Shown: positions 27,979-37,939, counted from the first letter of the stretch. The stretch is 64,000 bases of DNA from Janthinobacterium sp. 1_2014MBL_MicDiv (GCF_001865675.1 NZ_CP011319.1:1984001-2048000); one strand, 5' to 3'. The notes: generated by a model from the letters alone, not told the origin. A program made the numbers and translations.

Positions 27979-28611
27979 ATGATACGCGTTGCCATTTGTG
28001 ATGATCACCAAATAGTACGAGCTGGATTCAAACAGATTTTTTCGTCGTCGAGCGATTTCAGTGTGGTGGCGGAAGCCGGTACGGGGCGCGAAGCGCTCGA
28101 TATCGCCCGCCGCGAAATTTGCGATGTGTTGCTGCTCGACATAGCCATGCCAGATCAGAGCGGCATCGATACCTTGCGCACGATCCGCCAGGGCCAGCCG
28201 GAATTGCCCGTACTGATCCTCAGCGGCTATCCTGCGCAGCAGTACGCGCTGAACCTGTTCAAGATGGGGGCGAACGGCTATCTGAACAAGGAATGCGAAG
28301 CCGACGAGCTGATGACGGCCGTGCGCACCGTGTTCCAGGGCCGCCGCTACGTCAGTTCCACCGTGGGCGAACTGCTGGCGCAGTCCTTCGACCGCGACAC
28401 GAATGCCGCCCTGCATACGGAATTGTCGGACCGCGAGTTCCAGGTCTTCCTGCGCCTGGCGCGCGGCGCCACCGTGTCCGACATCGGCGTGGCCTTGTCG
28501 CTGAGCATCAAGACCGTGAGTACTTACCGTACGCGCATCATGGAAAAAATGGGCTTGCAATCCAACAGCGACTTGACCTATTACGCAATGAAAAACAATT
28601 TGCTTGACTAG
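27979..28611 (+). CDS. NarL/FixJ-type response regulator
   Basis: A 210-residue regulator. The receiver domain has acidic CDDH, phosphoacceptor Asp in LLLDIAMPDQSG (about residue 54) and Lys in YLNKE. The LuxR-type helix-turn-helix near 145-205 reads LSDREFQVFLRLARGATVSDIGVALSLSIKTVSTYRTRIMEKMG. The GGGGAAA ribosome site is clear. It is followed 139 nt later by a HisKA_3 kinase, its probable partner. Confidence 0.93.
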   Translation: MIRVAICDDHQIVRAGFKQIFSSSSDFSVVAEAGTGREALDIARREICDVLLLDIAMPDQSGIDTLRTIRQGQPELPVLILSGYPAQQYALNLFKMGANGYLNKECEADELMTAVRTVFQGRRYVSSTVGELLAQSFDRDTNAALHTELSDREFQVFLRLARGATVSDIGVALSLSIKTVSTYRTRIMEKMGLQSNSDLTYYAMKNNLLD

Positions 28612-28750
28612 CGCTGCGGTGCGATCATGGAAATATGATCGCTCAGCCAGCTAGCCAGGCACGACTTGATGTTGTGCAGTGCAGCAGTTTGTGGCGAGGA
28701 CTATAATTGGCCGGCGCCGGCGCTCTCTCCCGCGCCGAACCTTGCTAAGG

Positions 28751-30178
28751 ATGCACACCAGGATGTATTTCACCGCTGAACCGGCCCCGAATCACCGCCT
28801 GCCCCTGTACAAGACGATCCTGTGCGTGACTTGCGCCTTGCTGCTTGTACTCAATGGTTTCAGTCTCTTTCATAACCTGCAGTCGCTGAAGGGCACGAAT
28901 GCCTTGCTCAGCCAGAGCGCCCGCGTGGCCGACCGCCTGCAGTATCTGAACGTGCTCGTGCTCGATGCGGAAAGCAGCTTGCGCGGCTATTTCATTTCCG
29001 GCTCGGAAACCTACCTGGGTCCGTCGAAGACGGCGTCCACGGAAATCGAAAACGAATTCAACGAGCTGCAGACCTTGCTGGCCGGCAGTCCCACGCAGCT
29101 GAAGAACCTGGCCCAGCTGAAAAGCTTGATCCGGCGCAAAATGTCGATGTTGCAACAGTCGATCGACGTCTACAAGCAGGGCGGGCTGGCCGAGATCGTC
29201 AATATTTCGCGCGTAACCGATGACCGCGCCACCATGGACGAGATCCGCCTGCAGGTGGTGATCATGACGCGCGAACAGAATGAAGCGCTGTCGTCCGGCA
29301 GCGCCGCCTTTTACCACGAGTACCAGAAAGCCGTCCTGCTGGGCATCGGCATCAATGCGCTGGCCATCCTCGTGCTGATCATGTTTTACCAGCTGGTGCG
29401 GCGCAGCTTCCAGAACCGCGCCGCCGTCGAGTATGCGCTGCAAAACGCCAACGACACCTTGGAATCGACGGTCAGCAAGCGTACCGAACAGTTATCCGTG
29501 CTGTCGCGTCATTTGATCAGCGTCAATGAAGTGGAAAAGGCGCGCCTGGCGCGCGAGTTGCACGATGAGCTGGGCGCCAACCTGACGTCGATCAGCATGG
29601 ACCTGGGCGCCGTCACGCAGCAGCTGGCGCACGCGCAGCCGGAACTGGCCGCCCAATTGCGCCGCGCCAAGGCGACCCTGCTGGAAACGGTGGAGCTCAA
29701 GCGCCGCATCGTCGAAGACTTGCGTCCCAGCCTGCTCGACAACCTGGGCCTGTGCGCCGCCATCGAAAGCTATTGCGAGGATTTTGCGCGCATGAGCTCG
29801 GTGCGCTGCGACACGGACGTGGCCATCAATATCGATAACCGCGAAGCGACGCTGACCATCGCGCTGTTCCGCATCGTGCAGGAATCGCTGACGAATATCC
29901 TGAAGTACGCGCGCGCCGGCATGGTCAGCGTGACCCTGAAGCGCAATGAGCACGGCCTGGTGCTGCGCGTCATCGACGACGGCATCGGCATCACGGAAGA
30001 TGCGCTGCAAAAACCCATGTCGCACGGCTTGCTGGGCATGCGCGAACGGGCCTTGCTGCTGGGCGGCACCCTGACCGTGCGCCAGGGCCCGGAAGGCAAG
30101 GGCACATGCGTGGAAGCCGTGATCCCGCTGCCGCTGACGCCGGAGCCGGAAGACATCGACGCGGATGCCGAGGCCTGA
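28751..30178 (+). CDS. Sensor histidine kinase with CHASE3-like sensor and HisKA_3 domain
   Basis: A 475-residue NarX/DegS-type kinase. A membrane segment (TILCVTCALLLVLNGFSLF), a periplasmic CHASE3-like helical domain (about 45-195; DAESSLRGYFISGSETYL) and a second segment (AVLLGIGINALAILVLIMFY) precede the kinase. The phosphoacceptor His is in EVEKARLARELHDELGANL, followed by the ATPase domain with NILKYARAG, DDGIGI and GLLGMRERALLLGG. ATG 28751 is chosen; 28763 is also possible. Paired with the NarL-type regulator upstream. Confidence 0.9.
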   Translation: MHTRMYFTAEPAPNHRLPLYKTILCVTCALLLVLNGFSLFHNLQSLKGTNALLSQSARVADRLQYLNVLVLDAESSLRGYFISGSETYLGPSKTASTEIENEFNELQTLLAGSPTQLKNLAQLKSLIRRKMSMLQQSIDVYKQGGLAEIVNISRVTDDRATMDEIRLQVVIMTREQNEALSSGSAAFYHEYQKAVLLGIGINALAILVLIMFYQLVRRSFQNRAAVEYALQNANDTLESTVSKRTEQLSVLSRHLISVNEVEKARLARELHDELGANLTSISMDLGAVTQQLAHAQPELAAQLRRAKATLLETVELKRRIVEDLRPSLLDNLGLCAAIESYCEDFARMSSVRCDTDVAINIDNREATLTIALFRIVQESLTNILKYARAGMVSVTLKRNEHGLVLRVIDDGIGITEDALQKPMSHGLLGMRERALLLGGTLTVRQGPEGKGTCVEAVIPLPLTPEPEDIDADAEA

Positions 30179-30191
30179 AGTTTCTTGGTGC

Positions 30192-30229
30192 AAAAAAAAT
30201 GGCCGGGCAATTTGCCCGGCCATTTTTTT
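30192..30229. terminator. Bidirectional intrinsic terminator
   Basis: ATGGCCGGGCA pairs with TGCCCGGCCAT, flanked by an A-run and a T-run. It serves both the histidine kinase gene on the left and the convergent Crp/Fnr gene on the right. Confidence 0.9.
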
Positions 30230-30249
30230 GCCTGTCTTGTTGATTCAGA

Positions 30250-31059
30250 TCAGCAGCGCGACACGTCGCGCAGCAGGCGGTCGTATTCCGTCTTGGCCAC
30301 CTTGTAGCATTCGCCCGCATAGCATTCGAGGCCGGCACGGTCCAGCACCGTGATATTGCCACGGCGATAGTGGATCAAGCCTTCTTCCTGCAGCTTGCCG
30401 GCGGCGGCCGTGATGCTTTCGCGGCGCACGCCGAGCATGATGGAAATGAGTTCCTGCGTCACTTTCAATTCGTTCGATGGCGAACGGTCCAGGCGGTCCA
30501 GCAGCCAGCGGCAGAGTTTTTGCTCGATCGAGCTGTGGCGGCCACCGACGGCGTTTTGCGCCATCTGCGCAAACAGGGCATTCGTATAGCGCATCAGCAA
30601 CTGGGGCAGGGCGCCGCCCTGGTTGAAGGCATCGCGCAAGCTTTGCGTTTTCAGGCGGTAGCCGTAGCCGGCGCTCTGCACGACAGCCGTGCACATGGCG
30701 CGTTCGCCTGCCAGCAGCGAGGCACCGGCCACGCCTTCATGGCCGACGACGGCGATTTCCGTGGTGGCGCCGTCTTCCATCACATACAGCAGCGAAATGA
30801 TGGCCGTGGTGGGGAAGTAGCTGTACTCGAGGTTGTTGCCGTAGGCATACAGTTCCTTGCCGAATGGCAGTTCCACCAGTTCCAGGTCTTCGAACAGCGA
30901 TTCGAGCGCCGCGCGCGGCAAGGCGCCCAGCAATTCATTTTGTTGAGCACTACTGAGGCTAACCCGCGACGCAAGCTTGATTTCCCGGCCGGCCGCCGGC
31001 ATGGCGCGCGGCAGCAACTGGTTCTTCTGGACCGGGGTGCTAAGTTGAGTATGGTTCAT
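30250..31059 (-). CDS. Crp/Fnr family transcriptional regulator
   Basis: A 269-residue regulator with an N-terminal cyclic-nucleotide-binding-like domain (FPTTAIISLLYVMEDGATTEIAVVGHEGVAGASLL) and a C-terminal winged helix (TQELISIMLGVRRESITAAAGKLQEEGLIHYRRGNITVLD). The FNR iron-sulfur cysteines and the exact cAMP-contact residues are not evident; this subgroup is often linked to stress or cell-envelope control. The start at 31059 follows GAGGAAT; the longer upstream frame is unlikely. Confidence 0.88.
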   Translation of the reverse strand: MNHTQLSTPVQKNQLLPRAMPAAGREIKLASRVSLSSAQQNELLGALPRAALESLFEDLELVELPFGKELYAYGNNLEYSYFPTTAIISLLYVMEDGATTEIAVVGHEGVAGASLLAGERAMCTAVVQSAGYGYRLKTQSLRDAFNQGGALPQLLMRYTNALFAQMAQNAVGGRHSSIEQKLCRWLLDRLDRSPSNELKVTQELISIMLGVRRESITAAAGKLQEEGLIHYRRGNITVLDRAGLECYAGECYKVAKTEYDRLLRDVSRC

Positions 31060-31288
31060 AGTATTCCTCACAGGCTTTTTACATCGGAGTGCGACTGCCG
31101 CGTTGCTGGCTGAAACAAGCCGCCGTTCCATTCGGTAACAGCGTTTTTTTTCAGCCGCGCGGTGCAGATCGCGATGTAGCTACTTTAAAAGCTTATGTAA
31201 GTGGCGAACATAAGATTAGCAGTCGCCACTTTGTAGTCTCTTTTGAGGCGAAATTGTAGTCCTAGTCCTACATGCACACTTTTGACTG

Positions 31289-33343
31289 TCAAGCCTTGCG
31301 CCGTTGTGTGCGATTTTGTGATATTACGCGCGGTTTATTCGCGCTCCACAGGCCGGCCGGACGCACGCTGGGCAAGCCTTCGCGGCTGGCCGGCGCCGCT
31401 GCCGGGCGCGCGCTGGCGGCGTCGCTTTCATGCAGGCGGAAGCGGCTGACGGCCTGCGTCAGCGCCTCGCCCTCCTGGTGCAGGCGCTGCGAGCCGGCGC
31501 GCGCCTCGTCGACCAGGCCCGCGTTCTGGCGCGTCATGTCGTCGATCTGCGCCAGGGCGCCATTGATCTGCGTGATCTCGGCATTCTGCTCGGCGCCGGC
31601 GCTGCTGATGCGCCCGATCACCACGGCCACCTGCTGCACGGCGTCCACCACCTGGCGCATGGTGCTGCCGGCCGTGTTGACCAGTTCGCCGCCGGCGTCC
31701 ACGGTGGCGACGGAATCGCCGATCAGGCGCTTGATTTCCAGCGCCGCCGCCGCCGAGCGCTGCGCCAGGCTGCGCACTTCGGATGCCACCACGGCGAAGC
31801 CGCGTCCCTGTTCGCCGGCGCGCGCCGCTTCCACGGCCGCGTTCAGGGCCAGGATGTTGGTCTGGAAGGCGATGCCATTGATGACGCCGATGATGTCGAC
31901 GATCTTGTGCGAGCTGGCCTTGATCGAGGCCATGGTCTCGACGACGGCGCTGACGGTCTCGCCGCCGCGCAGGGCCACCTCGGCCGCGGACGCCACCAGC
32001 GTGCGTCCCTGTCCTACGTGGGCTTCGTTGCGGCCCACGGTGGCCGTCAGCTCGCGCATCGAGCCCACGGTGGCCCCCAGCGCTTCCGATTGCGTGGCCG
32101 TGTGGCCGGACAGGGCGGCGTTGCCCTGCGCGATGTCGGCGCCGGCCGCCGCGATGACGGCCGCGCCGCCGCGGATTTCCTGCACCAGGGTGGCCAGGCC
32201 ATGCGTCATGGCGCCGAAGTCGCGCACCAGGTCGCCGATCTCGTCGTGCGCCTGCGAGGTGATGCGCTGCGACAGGTCGCCCGCCGCCGCCGCTTTCACG
32301 GCCACGCGCAGTTGCGTGACGTCGCGCGCGAAGGCGGCGTAGAAGCCGGCGCACAGGTAGGCGGCGGCCAGCAGCACCAGCAGCATGGCGGCCAGGATCA
32401 GCGCGCGGCGCGCCTGGTCGCGCGCGATGCGCTCGGCCAGCAGATGGTCGAGCGCGCCGGCGGAGGCGCCAGAGAGCGCGTGCAGGGCGTCGATGGCCTG
32501 CATGCCGGCCGCGTGGAATTGCGCGCCCGAGGTCTGGTCGTAGGAATTCGTCACTTCATTCTTCGTGCGCTCGAGGAAGGCCAGTGCGGCCGGCAGCGCC
32601 TTCAGCGCCGGCTGCAGGCTGGCGTCCAGTGCCGGCTTGGCGGCGATGATTTCCGCGTAGCGGGCAGGCAGTCGTTCCAGTTCGTGGCGCGCGATCAGGG
32701 CGTTGGCGTTGACGAACTGGTCTTCATTCGCTTCGAACAGGCCCGTGTCGATGTAGGCGGCGCCGCGCCCGGCGATGTCGGCCAGGCCCTCGGCCAGGTC
32801 GGGCAGCGTGGCCGTAAACACGGCGCTCAGATGATTGGCGCCCGCGTCCGGGTCCAGGCTCAGGTGCGAACGGTCGGCCACCAGCTGGCTCAATTTGCCC
32901 GCCTGGCGCAGCAGCGCCGTGTGCGCCGCGTAGCTGTCGCGCGCCGTGATGGCGGCCTGGCGGCCCAGCAGGGCTTGCCATTGTTTGACCAGCTCGGCCG
33001 CCTGCGGCAGGCCGGCGCCGGCCTGCATGCGGCCCAGGCCTGCCAGCGCTGCCGTGATGCGCGGGTTCAGGGCCGTATTGTCCATGCCCGCCTTGCCGCT
33101 CAGGCGCAGGTGCTCGAGGCCGCGCCGCTGCTGCAGCAGGCGCGTGCCTTCGTGCAGCTGGCGCACATATGTCACGCCCCGCTGCGCATCCTGCGCCTGC
33201 GCCAGCGACTTGCCCAGTTCCGAGATCAGCAGGGTGGTCGCCAGCGCCAGCGGCAGCAGGAAAACGAGGCAGACGAGCATGAATTTGGGCAGCAGGCGCA
33301 AGCGCTGCATGAGACGGATGGCGGGGGTGAGGAGCATTTTCAT
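31289..33343 (-). CDS. Methyl-accepting chemotaxis protein
   Basis: A 684-residue receptor. A first membrane helix (FMLVCLVFLLPLALATTLLIS) and a periplasmic all-helical domain of about 310 residues (its RRGLEHLRLSGKAG segment resembles nitrate/nitrite-sensing NIT domains) are followed by a second helix (RALILAAMLLVLLAAAYLC). HAMP and a signalling hairpin follow, with the tip sequence GIAFQTNILALNAAVEAARAGEQGRGFAVVA. No CheR-tethering pentapeptide is evident. The start at 33343 (MKMLLTPAIRL) fits a normal receptor; the frame runs far upstream by chance. Confidence 0.9.
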   Translation of the reverse strand: MKMLLTPAIRLMQRLRLLPKFMLVCLVFLLPLALATTLLISELGKSLAQAQDAQRGVTYVRQLHEGTRLLQQRRGLEHLRLSGKAGMDNTALNPRITAALAGLGRMQAGAGLPQAAELVKQWQALLGRQAAITARDSYAAHTALLRQAGKLSQLVADRSHLSLDPDAGANHLSAVFTATLPDLAEGLADIAGRGAAYIDTGLFEANEDQFVNANALIARHELERLPARYAEIIAAKPALDASLQPALKALPAALAFLERTKNEVTNSYDQTSGAQFHAAGMQAIDALHALSGASAGALDHLLAERIARDQARRALILAAMLLVLLAAAYLCAGFYAAFARDVTQLRVAVKAAAAGDLSQRITSQAHDEIGDLVRDFGAMTHGLATLVQEIRGGAAVIAAAGADIAQGNAALSGHTATQSEALGATVGSMRELTATVGRNEAHVGQGRTLVASAAEVALRGGETVSAVVETMASIKASSHKIVDIIGVINGIAFQTNILALNAAVEAARAGEQGRGFAVVASEVRSLAQRSAAAALEIKRLIGDSVATVDAGGELVNTAGSTMRQVVDAVQQVAVVIGRISSAGAEQNAEITQINGALAQIDDMTRQNAGLVDEARAGSQRLHQEGEALTQAVSRFRLHESDAASARPAAAPASREGLPSVRPAGLWSANKPRVISQNRTQRRKA

Positions 33344-33517
33344 CGGGTTTCCAGGGTAGGGTGACAACATTTCTGCAGTGCAATGTTGCCTGCCAATTGT
33401 GACCCCTTGATGAAGCGGGCCCCGGCATGTCCATTTTTGCCGCGCCCGGGAGTGGAACAGTTCACACGGAGTGCCCAACCTTCTGTAAAATCGAGGGTTT
33501 TTTGCGAGGGCCATATT

Positions 33518-35218
33518 ATGGTCACCAATATGGCCAACGAGAACGACATCACTACCCCCGATTCCACCGACAGCGCGGACAGCGCGACCGATTCCGCCAG
33601 CAGCGCCGTCAGCAGCAAGGCGCCGGCCGTGATCGCGCGCGAAGTCAAGCGCCGCCGCACCTTCGGCATCATTTCCCACCCGGATGCGGGTAAGACCACC
33701 TTGACGGAAAAACTGCTGCTGTTCTCGGGCGCGATCCAGATGGCCGGTACCGTCAAGGCGCGCAAATCGGGCCGCCACGCGACGTCGGACTGGATGGAGA
33801 TCGAGAAGCAGCGCGGCATTTCCGTCGCTTCCTCGGTGATGCAGTTCGAATTCCGCGACCACGTCGTCAACCTGCTCGACACCCCGGGTCACCAGGACTT
33901 CTCGGAAGATACCTACCGCGTGCTGACGGCCGTCGATTCGGCGCTGATGGTGATCGATGCGGCCAAGGGCGTGGAAGCGCAGACGATCAAGCTGCTGGCC
34001 GTCTGCCGCATGCGCAATACGCCTATCGTCACGTTCATGAACAAGATGGACCGCGAGACGCGCGACCCGCTGGAACTGCTCGACGAGCTCGAATCGGTGC
34101 TGAAGATCCAGTGCGCGCCCGTCACCTGGCCTATCGGCATGGGCAAGAACTTCCGCGGCGTGTACCACCTGCTGAACGACGAAATCATGCTGTTCAAGGC
34201 CGGCGAGGAAAAAGCCGACGGCGCCTTCGAAATCATCAAGGGCATCGACAACCCGCGCCTGCAGGAGATGTTCCCGCTCGAGATGGACCAGCTGCGCATG
34301 GAAGTGGAGCTGGTGCACGGCGCCTCGCATCCGTTCAACCTGGACGAATTCCTCTCCGGCGTGCAGACGCCGGTGTTCTTCGGCTCGGCCATCAACAACT
34401 TCGGCGTGCGCGAGATCCTCTCCGCGCTGGTCGACTGGGCGCCGGCGCCGCGCGAGCGCGACGCCACCGTGCGTTCCGTCGATCCGACCGAACAGCCATT
34501 CACCGGCTTCGTCTTCAAGATCCAGGCGAATATGGACCCGGCCCACCGCGACCGCATCGCCTTTTTGCGCGTTTGCTCGGGACGTTTCGAGCGCGGCATG
34601 AAGGTCAAGCATTTGCGCCTGGGGCGCGAAATCAAGGTGTCGAACGTGGTGACGTTCATGGCATCGTCGCGCGAACAGGTGGAAGAGGCGTACGCGGGCG
34701 ACATCATCGGCTTGCCGAACCATGGCAACATGCAGATCGGCGACAGTTTTTCCGAAGGCGAGATGCTGACGTTTACGGGCATTCCGTACTTCGCGCCGGA
34801 CTTCTTCCGCTCCGTGCGCATCCGTAATCCCCTGAAAATCAAGCAGTTGCACAAGGGCTTGCAGCAGCTGGGCGAAGAGGGCGCGGTGCAGGTCTTCAAG
34901 CCGGTGCTGGGCGGCGAACTGGTGCTGGGCGCCGTCGGCGTGCTGCAGTTCGAGGTGGTGGCCAGCCGCCTGCTCAACGAATATGGCGTCGACGCCGTCT
35001 TCGAAGGCACCAGCATCAGCAGTGCCCGCTGGGTCAGCTGCGACGACAAGCGCGTGCTGCAGGACTTCGAGAACGCGCTGGGCCACAACGTGGCCTACGA
35101 TGCGGCCGGCAACATGGCCTACCTGGCCACGTCGGGCGTGAACCTGCGCCTGACGGAAGAGCGCTGGCCGAAGCTGACCTTCCACGCCACGCGCGAACAT
35201 TCGGCCAAGCTGGCTTGA
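33518..35218 (+). CDS. prfC: Peptide chain release factor 3
   Basis: A 566-residue translational GTPase that removes RF1/RF2 from the ribosome. GTPase motifs are SHPDAGKTTLTEK, RGISVASS, DTPGHQDFSEDTYR and NKMDRETRD, followed by the beta-barrel and C-terminal RF3 domains. An unusual Ser/Asp/Ala-rich N-terminal extension of about 35 residues (for example DSTDSADSATDSASS) precedes the conserved core. The ATG at 33518 follows GAGGG by seven bases; ATG 33530 is an alternative. Confidence 0.96.
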   Translation: MVTNMANENDITTPDSTDSADSATDSASSAVSSKAPAVIAREVKRRRTFGIISHPDAGKTTLTEKLLLFSGAIQMAGTVKARKSGRHATSDWMEIEKQRGISVASSVMQFEFRDHVVNLLDTPGHQDFSEDTYRVLTAVDSALMVIDAAKGVEAQTIKLLAVCRMRNTPIVTFMNKMDRETRDPLELLDELESVLKIQCAPVTWPIGMGKNFRGVYHLLNDEIMLFKAGEEKADGAFEIIKGIDNPRLQEMFPLEMDQLRMEVELVHGASHPFNLDEFLSGVQTPVFFGSAINNFGVREILSALVDWAPAPRERDATVRSVDPTEQPFTGFVFKIQANMDPAHRDRIAFLRVCSGRFERGMKVKHLRLGREIKVSNVVTFMASSREQVEEAYAGDIIGLPNHGNMQIGDSFSEGEMLTFTGIPYFAPDFFRSVRIRNPLKIKQLHKGLQQLGEEGAVQVFKPVLGGELVLGAVGVLQFEVVASRLLNEYGVDAVFEGTSISSARWVSCDDKRVLQDFENALGHNVAYDAAGNMAYLATSGVNLRLTEERWPKLTFHATREHSAKLA

Positions 35219-35232
35219 TGTAGCGGTGGTGG

Positions 35233-35420
35233 TGTCGGATTGCGCGCTTTGCGCCAATCCGACCTACGCGCACCCTTGTTCAGACCGGCAGGCGTCGGCT
35301 CACGCGCCTTGCGCTAAGCCGGCCTGCCCGTTGATGGCGTAGGTCGGATTAGGCCAACGGCCGTAATCCGACAAGTGGCAGCTCGGATTAGCGCGGCAAC
35401 GCCGCGCGTCATCCGGCGCC
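35233..35420. repeat. Cluster of REP-like palindromes
   Basis: Four related palindromes lie between the convergent prfC and GGDEF-EAL genes. The first (35234-35263) has arms GTCGGATTG/CAATCCGAC, and the third (35343-35372) GTCGGATTA/TAATCCGAC. The second (about 35287-35328, GGCAGGC/GCCTGCC arms) and the fourth (about 35382-35420, CTCGGATTA start) are degenerate. GTAGGTCGGATTA-type elements are common intergenic repeats in proteobacteria and may act as mRNA 3'-end stabilisers. Confidence 0.75.
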
Positions 35421-35434
35421 ATCGTTGGCGCAAT

Positions 35435-37327
35435 TCAAGCCGGCAGGATCGTCCGCGTGCTCCAGTCGCGCCGCTCCAGCAGCAGGGCCGTCAGCTGCGC
35501 CGCCGTCATGGGACGCGCGAAGAAGAAGCCCTGCACATTGTCGCAGCCGGCTTTTCTCAGGAATTCCACCTGCTGCAGGGTTTCCACGCCTTCGGCCACC
35601 ACTTTCAAATGCAGGCTGTGCGCCATGGCGATGATGGCCGTGACGATGGCTTCGCCTTCGCCGGGCAAATCGTGCACGAAGCTGCGGTCGATCTTCAACT
35701 GGTCGATCGGCAGGCGCTTCAGGTAGGACATCGAGGAATAGCCGGTGCCGAAGTCGTCGACGGACAGGTGGATGCCCGTTTCCTGCAGGCGCCGCATCAG
35801 TTCCACGTTGGCGTGGATATTGTCCATCAACACGCCTTCCGTGATTTCCAGCTCCAGCAAGCCGTGCGGCAGCTGCGTTTCATGCAGGATGGCGCGGATA
35901 TCGTCCATCAGCCCCGGATCGCGCGCCTGGCAGGCCGACAGGTTGACGGCCACGTGTTCCAGCGAGTCGAGCAAGCCCGCCTTGCACCAGGCGGCCGCCT
36001 GGCGGCAGGCGCTTTGCAGCACCCAGCGTCCCAGTTCGACGATGATGCCGCTTTCCTCGGCCACGGGAATGAATTCGGCGGGGCTCAGCTGCCCCATCTC
36101 GCGGCAGTTCCAGCGTATCAGCGCCTCGACGCCGACGATGCGGCCGCTGCGCAAGTCGATCTGCGGCTGGTAGTGCACATACAGTTCCTCGTTTTGCAGC
36201 GCCTTGCGCAGGTTGGCCTCCATGCGCAGGCGGCGCTGGGCGCGCAACTCCATTTCCGACTGGAAGACGGCATAGCGGTTCTTGCCCTGGTGCTTGGCGT
36301 GGTACATGGCCGTATCGGCATTGCGCGTCAGGGTCGCCACGTCCTGCGCGTCGAATGGGTATAGGCTCACGCCGATGCTGGCGCTGACGTACAGCTGGTG
36401 GCCTTCGAGGGCGAACGGCTCGGCCAGCACGGCGAGGATCTTGCGCGCCACGCTGGCCATTTCCGAGGCGTCGTCGGCCGGTTCGACGATGACGACGAAT
36501 TCATCGCCGCCGATGCGGCAGATGATGTCGGTGGTGCGCAGGATGGCCACCAGGCGCTCGGACACCAGCTTGAGCAGCTGGTCGCCGCAATGGTGGCCCA
36601 GGGTGTCGTTGACGACCTTGAAGTTGTCCAGGTCCAGCAGCAGCAAGCCCACGCTGCTGTCCTGGCGGTCGGCGCGCGCCAGCGCGTAGGCCAGCGCATC
36701 GTTGAACTCATGCCGGTTCGGCAGCTGCGTGACGGGATCGACGTGGGCCAGGTAGTGCAGATGGTTTTCCGCATGCTGGGCGGCGATGCGCGTGCGCCGC
36801 ACCATCAGCACCGTCAGGCCGAACGCGCACAGGCTCACCAGCAGGGTGAAGGCAGCAAAGTGCGCCAGGCTGCGGTATTGCTGTGCCAGGCTGGCGCGCA
36901 GGAACAGGGCGCCGCCGCCAGGCAGCGGCTTGAGCAGGCTGGCGTTGCCGGCCAGCAGGTCGACGTGTAGACCGGCAACGGGGGCGGCTGGCGCGGCATC
37001 GGCGCTGCTGCGCGCATAGCGGGCAAACGACGCGCCGTAGGGCGTATAGAGCAGGGCTTGCTGGATATGGGGGGCGGCCGCGAGGGGGGCGAGAACTTGT
37101 TCTGCGGCAAGACGATTGTCCTGGCGCAAGGCCATGGTGGCGGCGGGCGCCAGCATGTCGGCCTGGATGTGCAGGCCGCGCTGCAATGCCGCCTGCAGGG
37201 AAAACCATTGGAACAAAATCAGCAGCAGGCTGGCGCCGGCCAGCATGGCCGCCGCGGCCAGCAGGTTCAGCCTGGCTATCCGGTCGCCGCGCAACTGCGC
37301 CGACGGCAGCATCAATGGCGCCATCAT
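35435..37327 (-). CDS. Membrane GGDEF-EAL c-di-GMP protein
   Basis: A 630-residue protein. The N-terminal membrane segment (LLAAAAMLAGASLLLILFQWF), a periplasmic CHASE8-like region (about 40-155) and a second segment (FAAFTLLVSLCAFGLTVLMV) precede GGDEF (intact at 273-277, RIGGDEF) and EAL (Glu401 in VEALIRW, then DDFGTGYSS). Both catalytic centres look intact. It converges on prfC across the REP-like cluster. Signal and net activity are unknown. Confidence 0.93.
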   Translation of the reverse strand: MMAPLMLPSAQLRGDRIARLNLLAAAAMLAGASLLLILFQWFSLQAALQRGLHIQADMLAPAATMALRQDNRLAAEQVLAPLAAAPHIQQALLYTPYGASFARYARSSADAAPAAPVAGLHVDLLAGNASLLKPLPGGGALFLRASLAQQYRSLAHFAAFTLLVSLCAFGLTVLMVRRTRIAAQHAENHLHYLAHVDPVTQLPNRHEFNDALAYALARADRQDSSVGLLLLDLDNFKVVNDTLGHHCGDQLLKLVSERLVAILRTTDIICRIGGDEFVVIVEPADDASEMASVARKILAVLAEPFALEGHQLYVSASIGVSLYPFDAQDVATLTRNADTAMYHAKHQGKNRYAVFQSEMELRAQRRLRMEANLRKALQNEELYVHYQPQIDLRSGRIVGVEALIRWNCREMGQLSPAEFIPVAEESGIIVELGRWVLQSACRQAAAWCKAGLLDSLEHVAVNLSACQARDPGLMDDIRAILHETQLPHGLLELEITEGVLMDNIHANVELMRRLQETGIHLSVDDFGTGYSSMSYLKRLPIDQLKIDRSFVHDLPGEGEAIVTAIIAMAHSLHLKVVAEGVETLQQVEFLRKAGCDNVQGFFFARPMTAAQLTALLLERRDWSTRTILPA

Positions 37328-37939
37328 GACGCCGTTTCCTGCCGGCCCCGCCTGCCGCCGCCCCGTGTGAACCTGCCTCGCCCTGCCATACTTTACGTTC
37401 CAGTCTGATGAAAACCGAAGTGAGCCGGAACTCTCAACGTGTTGTTAAGGCCGACATATTGTCATTTTGTAGCGTGAAAGTACAGGGTATGCGGCAATTT
37501 TGTGCGCCTGCCGCAGATGGGCGGCGGCAGGCAATGCGATAGCGAAGCGGTAAGGGCAGGCAGGCGCAAGACAAAAATCGGAGCATGTCTTTCTAATAAT
37601 AATCGAATCTGAATTTTAATCCTTTTTTTGCGCGCCGGGTTTTTCCTCGCAAAGACATGCCAAGCGTAAACAAAATGCCATCAGGAATAACTTCTCGGCA
37701 CCCGGGAAAATCGGGCAGTCCGCGCGGCGGTTTACTTTCGGTATAAATATTACCTTGCAAGTCATTGATTCTAATAAATTTTAATGGGGAATGCGCGAAC
37801 GCTATGGCCTTGCTCGGCGAGTTCGTCCATAATCCGCTGATGATGGACGTTCTGATGCTGTTTGTTTTGTCTCGCGCGGCCAAGTACGGCGCCGCCAGCA
37901 AAACCGGACGTCGCCCTAATGATAATCAGTGAGGATATC
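37328..37939. other. Intergenic region with possible short upstream ORF
   Basis: This 612-bp gap between divergent genes is AT-richer than its surroundings. It contains a possible 42-codon frame on the plus strand (37804-37932) that starts MALLGEFVHNPLMM, has a hydrophobic middle and basic end, and stops eight bases before the rnk start; it might couple translation to rnk. An open frame on the minus strand (37593-37901) has no ribosome site or family features. The remainder shows only AT-rich promoter-like sequence. Confidence 0.35.

Noticed and set aside
31289..35257. A single 1322-codon open frame on the minus strand spanning the chemotaxis receptor and the antisense of prfC
   Set aside because: Only the part up to 33343 encodes a receptor; the rest is antisense to the well-conserved prfC gene. 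High GC leaves antisense frames open by chance.
37593..37901. A 102-codon minus-strand frame in the rnk upstream region
   Set aside because: No ribosome site, no recognisable domain and atypical composition for the genome; probably not coding.
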